Source of the DNA: Alphaproteobacteria bacterium MarineAlpha10_Bin2
Lineage (GTDB): Bacteria; Pseudomonadota; Alphaproteobacteria; UBA828
DNA: 6,773 bases
Direction of reading: 5' to 3'
NCBI GenBank assembly: GCA_002937555.1
Contig: PTKB01000148.1
Span: 1-6,773, forward strand
A model generated the notes under the pieces. The model had not been told where the DNA came from. It searched no databases and was given only the letters and a program-made list of their open reading frames with translations. The position numbers and the translations under genes are program-made. Positions within the stretch are counted from its first letter, which is position 1; each line of letters begins with the position of its first letter. This document shows, in pieces, positions 6,158 to 6,773 of this stretch.

Positions 6158-6193
6158 TCCTACGCACTACCGAACTATGATAGGGAGTACTAA
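6158..6193 (-). repeat. Right terminal inverted repeat (36 bp)
   Basis: Read on the minus strand it begins TTAGTACTCCCTATCATAG and ends AGTGCGTAGGA, pairing with 5924-5959. The CoA-transferase frame enters this repeat and reads LVLPIIVR before stopping at TAG (6167-6169), so the repeat provides the last eight residues and the stop of that gene. Confidence 0.88.
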
Positions 6194-6773
6194 GACTTCG
6201 CGGGCGAATTTGGGATAGATTTCGGCGATGTCGGCGCCGACAGCGCCCCGGATCAGCGCCAGTGTTTCGGCCGACGGCGGCGCGGTCTCAGGCACTTCCG
6301 CCGGGCAGTCATATTCGAAGCCAGTATTCTCTTTGATGCTCGCCGCCGTTTCGCCGGCATGGACGCTTTGCAGGCTGAAGCGGCCCTTGCCGCGCTCGAA
6401 CGAAAAGACGCAACGCTCGGTCACCAGCGCATACGGGCCGCCGGGGCGGTAGATGTCGGGCGGGCTGGTGCCCGGCGCGGAGATGAAATCGACCTTAGGC
6501 ACCAGCACCCGGCGGCTGTGCTCGGGGCGGAACAGGATCACCCGGGGAATGAGGAAATAGAGGTAGGCCGAGCCGTAGCTGCCGGGAAAGCGCACATCGA
6601 GATCGGCATAATCGCCGAGCCCGACCAGATTGACATTGGCTTTGCCGTCGATCTGCGCGCCGCCGAGGAAGAAGGCGTCGATGCGCCCTTGCGCGGCGCA
6701 ATCGAACAGCTCGCGCGCGCCATCGGTAAAATCGTTATGGCGCAGGCTGGAGAGCACGCTGACGCGCAGCGCC
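6167..6773 (-). CDS. CoA-transferase beta subunit (family I, GctB/IpdB-like), N-terminus outside window
   Basis: About 202 residues of an open frame that enters from the right edge. The true start lies beyond it: family members have roughly 50-60 residues before the FFLGGAQID motif, and the GTG at 6757 is only an internal codon. Seen: FFLGGAQIDGKANVNLVGLG, then DVRFPGSYGSA and RRVLVPKVDFISAPG. This is the conserved order of beta subunits of the glutaconate CoA-transferase and IpdAB group, which transfer CoA between acids or, in IpdAB, open a CoA-activated steroid ring. The N-terminal region that holds the catalytic glutamate in true transferases is not in the window, so transferase and hydrolase types cannot be separated. 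An alpha-subunit gene is expected just upstream, beyond the right edge. The C-terminal LVLPIIVR and stop codon are encoded by the inverted repeat of the adjacent element, so the native C-terminus may have been replaced. It is convergent with the ABC-F gene. Confidence 0.88.
   Translation of the reverse strand, partial: ALRVSVLSSLRHNDFTDGARELFDCAAQGRIDAFFLGGAQIDGKANVNLVGLGDYADLDVRFPGSYGSAYLYFLIPRVILFRPEHSRRVLVPKVDFISAPGTSPPDIYRPGGPYALVTERCVFSFERGKGRFSLQSVHAGETAASIKENTGFEYDCPAEVPETAPPSAETLALIRGAVGADIAEIYPKFAREVLVLPIIVR

Larger units (their letters stand above)
5924..6193. mobile_element. MITE-like non-coding element with 36-bp terminal inverted repeats
   Basis: A 270-bp stretch between two convergent genes. 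Its ends are 36-bp inverted repeats identical at 34 positions. Inside are nested inverted repeats: GCTCGGAGG (5964-5972) with CCTCCGAGC (6043-6051), and TCGCATTTCC (6065-6074) with GGAAATGCGA (6148-6157). There are also short hairpins: GCGATGC/GCATCGC with a 5-nt loop (5998-6016) and CGACC/GGTCG with a 4-nt loop (6054-6067). Frames crossing it are arginine- and proline-rich with no recognisable protein, so it encodes no transposase. Size, terminal repeats and lack of coding fit a MITE mobilised by a transposase elsewhere. A TA (or GTAC) flanks the CCCTATCATAG core on both sides and could be the target duplication, as for IS630/Tc1-type elements, but the exact ends are uncertain because the flanking bases TTAG/CTAA also pair. 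It could alternatively be a structured RNA or bidirectional terminator between the genes. Confidence 0.72.

Noticed and set aside
5545..6193. Plus-strand frames running through the element at the end of the ABC-F gene
   Set aside because: Composition is arginine-, proline- and serine-rich with no domain, and they overlap the ABC-F coiled-coil region out of frame; not a transposase.
6755..6757. GTG as the start of the CoA-transferase gene
   Set aside because: The frame stays open to the right edge, and the family has further N-terminal residues before the FFLGGAQID motif, so the gene is partial.

Overview
This is a 6.8 kb, GC-rich chromosomal window from a bacterium. Codon use, the TetR–RND pair, the YgjP-type metalloprotease and the ABC-F protein with its coiled C-terminus all look proteobacterial, most likely alphaproteobacterial. 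This is inferred from protein style, not from a marker gene. Seven protein-coding genes plus one small remnant-like gene are supported. No tRNA, rRNA or CRISPR array was seen.

Left part (1–1811, minus strand): a TetR/AcrR-type repressor gene is followed by an RND/MMPL-type exporter gene that runs off the left edge. Each has a nearly identical 12-bp palindrome (consensus AACGAATTCGTT) in front of it. The one before the repressor gene overlaps the predicted transcription start of a good promoter, so the pair looks like a self-regulated export module.

Middle part (1812–3215, plus strand): three tandem genes of one cupin-related family. The first is intact. The second keeps the family's N- and C-terminal segments but has lost the whole metal-binding cupin core in frame. 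The third has an intact core, but a one-base shift replaces its conserved C-terminal tail. The first two are 43 bp apart; the second and third overlap by 4 bp. Their substrate is unknown.

Right part (3206–6773): a YgjP-type zinc metalloprotease gene (minus) is divergent from a 632-residue ABC-F ATPase gene (plus). The ABC-F gene converges on the beta subunit of a CoA-transferase (minus, entering from the right edge). Between these two sits a non-coding element of about 270 bp with 36-bp, 34/36-identical terminal inverted repeats and further internal hairpins. It looks like a MITE (a short transposable element without its own transposase), and its ends provide the stop codons of both converging genes.

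Most worth a second look: the coreless cupin gene, the frameshift in its neighbour, the inverted-repeat element, and the matched operator pair.
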